38,528 bases of DNA, from assembly GCA_947564265.1 (NCBI GenBank), contig CANOBK010000007.1, positions 1 through 38,528 on the forward strand. The letters are read 5' to 3'. The DNA comes from an uncultured Caryophanales bacterium. GTDB lineage: Bacteria; Bacillota_I; Bacilli_A; RF39; UBA660. Under the pieces are notes generated by a model. The model worked only from the letters and a program-made list of their open reading frames with translations. It was not told the origin of the DNA and made no database searches. Positions 37,848-38,528 of the stretch are shown here, piece by piece. The translations under genes were made by a program, and so were the position numbers. How positions within the stretch are numbered: position 1 is the stretch's first letter; the number at the start of each line of letters is the position of its first letter.

Positions 37848-38528
37848 ATGGAAGAATTTAATATTTCTGAATTCATTAAATACTACTTTAGTAAATTCAT
37901 CATTGTTATCTTATTTGTACTAATTGGTACAGTAGGATCAATCTATTATAATGAAAATGTACAAGTACCAATGTATAAATCACAAACTAGTTTAGTGTTG
38001 ACTCGATCTAGTAATTCAAGTTCAACGTCATCACTACAAACAGATATTTCTTTAAATAAGAATCTTGTATCTACTTATCGTGAGATTATCAAAAGTAGAA
38101 GAATCTTATCCAAGGTAATTGAAAACTTAAGTTTAGATATGACAGAGAAAGAATTAAGTAAAATGATTAGTGTTACTAGTGCGAATGATACAGAATTAAT
38201 TATCATTTCTGTTGCTCATGAACAAAGTCGTGTCGCAAGAAATATTGCGAATGAGATTGCCAAAGTCTTTAAACAAGAAATTACAAGTATCTATAATATC
38301 GAAAACATTAGTATTGTCGATGAAGCAGTAGAAGCGTTAGAGCCATATAATGTAAATATTGTGAAACAATATATTATGGGAATTGGTGCAGGTTTTGTAC
38401 TTGCTAGTATGATTATTACAATCTGTTTCTATTTTGATGATTCCATTAAGAAACCAGAAGATATTGAAGAAAAAGTGGGACTGAACGTATTAGCTACAGT
38501 TCCAAAATATAAAAAGAAAAAAAGATAA
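37848..38528 (+). CDS. CpsC/Wzz-type chain-length regulator and tyrosine-kinase modulator
   Basis: A 226-residue protein with two membrane helices (about 15-34 and 174-196) around an outer domain ('YKSQTSLVLTRSSNSSS', 'LQTDISLNKNLVSTYREIIK', then 'SRRILSKVIENLSLDMTEKE', a typical Wzz pattern). The short cytoplasmic end 'KKPEDIEEKVGLNVLATVPK' is the segment that activates the separate CpsD kinase in Gram-positives. It controls polymer length and export with the kinase. The gene is complete; its stop is the last codon of the window. Confidence 0.9.
   Translation: MEEFNISEFIKYYFSKFIIVILFVLIGTVGSIYYNENVQVPMYKSQTSLVLTRSSNSSSTSSLQTDISLNKNLVSTYREIIKSRRILSKVIENLSLDMTEKELSKMISVTSANDTELIIISVAHEQSRVARNIANEIAKVFKQEITSIYNIENISIVDEAVEALEPYNVNIVKQYIMGIGAGFVLASMIITICFYFDDSIKKPEDIEEKVGLNVLATVPKYKKKKR

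Overview
The window looks like chromosomal DNA of a very AT-rich member of the Bacillota (Bacilli or Mollicutes-related gut lineages are the best guess; the sequence does not fix the genus). Short intergenic gaps, purine-rich Shine-Dalgarno sites, TATAAT boxes often preceded by TG, and T-tailed hairpin terminators fit this. TGA acts as a normal stop codon (for example at 11992-11994 and 24635-24637), so this is not a code-4 mycoplasma.

Layout. 1-5.1 kb: the tail of an Rpn-type nuclease/transposase; a TPR protein overlapping a membrane-anchored thioredoxin-like protein; a small unknown protein; a gene fragment; and a surface protein with a cohesin-like region and a cadherin-like beta-sandwich. 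5.1-8.6 kb: a CarD-like regulator behind a structured leader, then a 940-residue coiled-coil protein. 8.7-12 kb: an operon of two FAD oxidoreductases and an unknown protein. 12.1-17.9 kb: a Bce-type peptide-antibiotic sensing and detoxification module (response regulator, kinase, ABC ATPase, permease) with BceR-like operators before both transcription units, followed by a VanZ-RDD protein whose ribosome-binding site seems to be spaced by a hairpin. 17.9-20 kb: a frameshifted unknown gene facing a secreted or anchored protein across a bidirectional terminator. 20-23.4 kb: a transmembrane XRE regulator with a cysteine-rich outer domain, then an aryl-sulfate sulfotransferase (ASST) and a CPHC thioredoxin-like partner. 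23.5-25.2 kb: an AAA ATPase plus a small TOPRIM-like protein, a likely phage-defence pair.

25.3-38.5 kb is an exopolysaccharide/capsule locus of Wzx/Wzy type: initiating sugar-phosphate transferase, an internal terminator, GT4, GT2, polymerase, DUF616-type transferase, another probable transferase, flippase, LCP ligase and VanZ. It is then interrupted by two decayed dinD copies, a KilA-N gene, a flavodoxin-like reductase and an unknown gene, before a CpsC/Wzz chain-length regulator ends the window. The capsule tyrosine kinase would be expected just beyond.

Recurring themes: extracytoplasmic thiol chemistry (two paralogous thioredoxin domains with opposite membrane anchors, beside exported proteins with exactly two cysteines), envelope defence (Bce, two VanZ proteins, LCP, capsule), and RNA structures at gene starts. 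The strongest leads for something new are the ASST-thioredoxin-XRE cluster, the looped ribosome-binding site at 16728-16764, the structured leader of the CarD-like gene, and the ATPase/TOPRIM pair.
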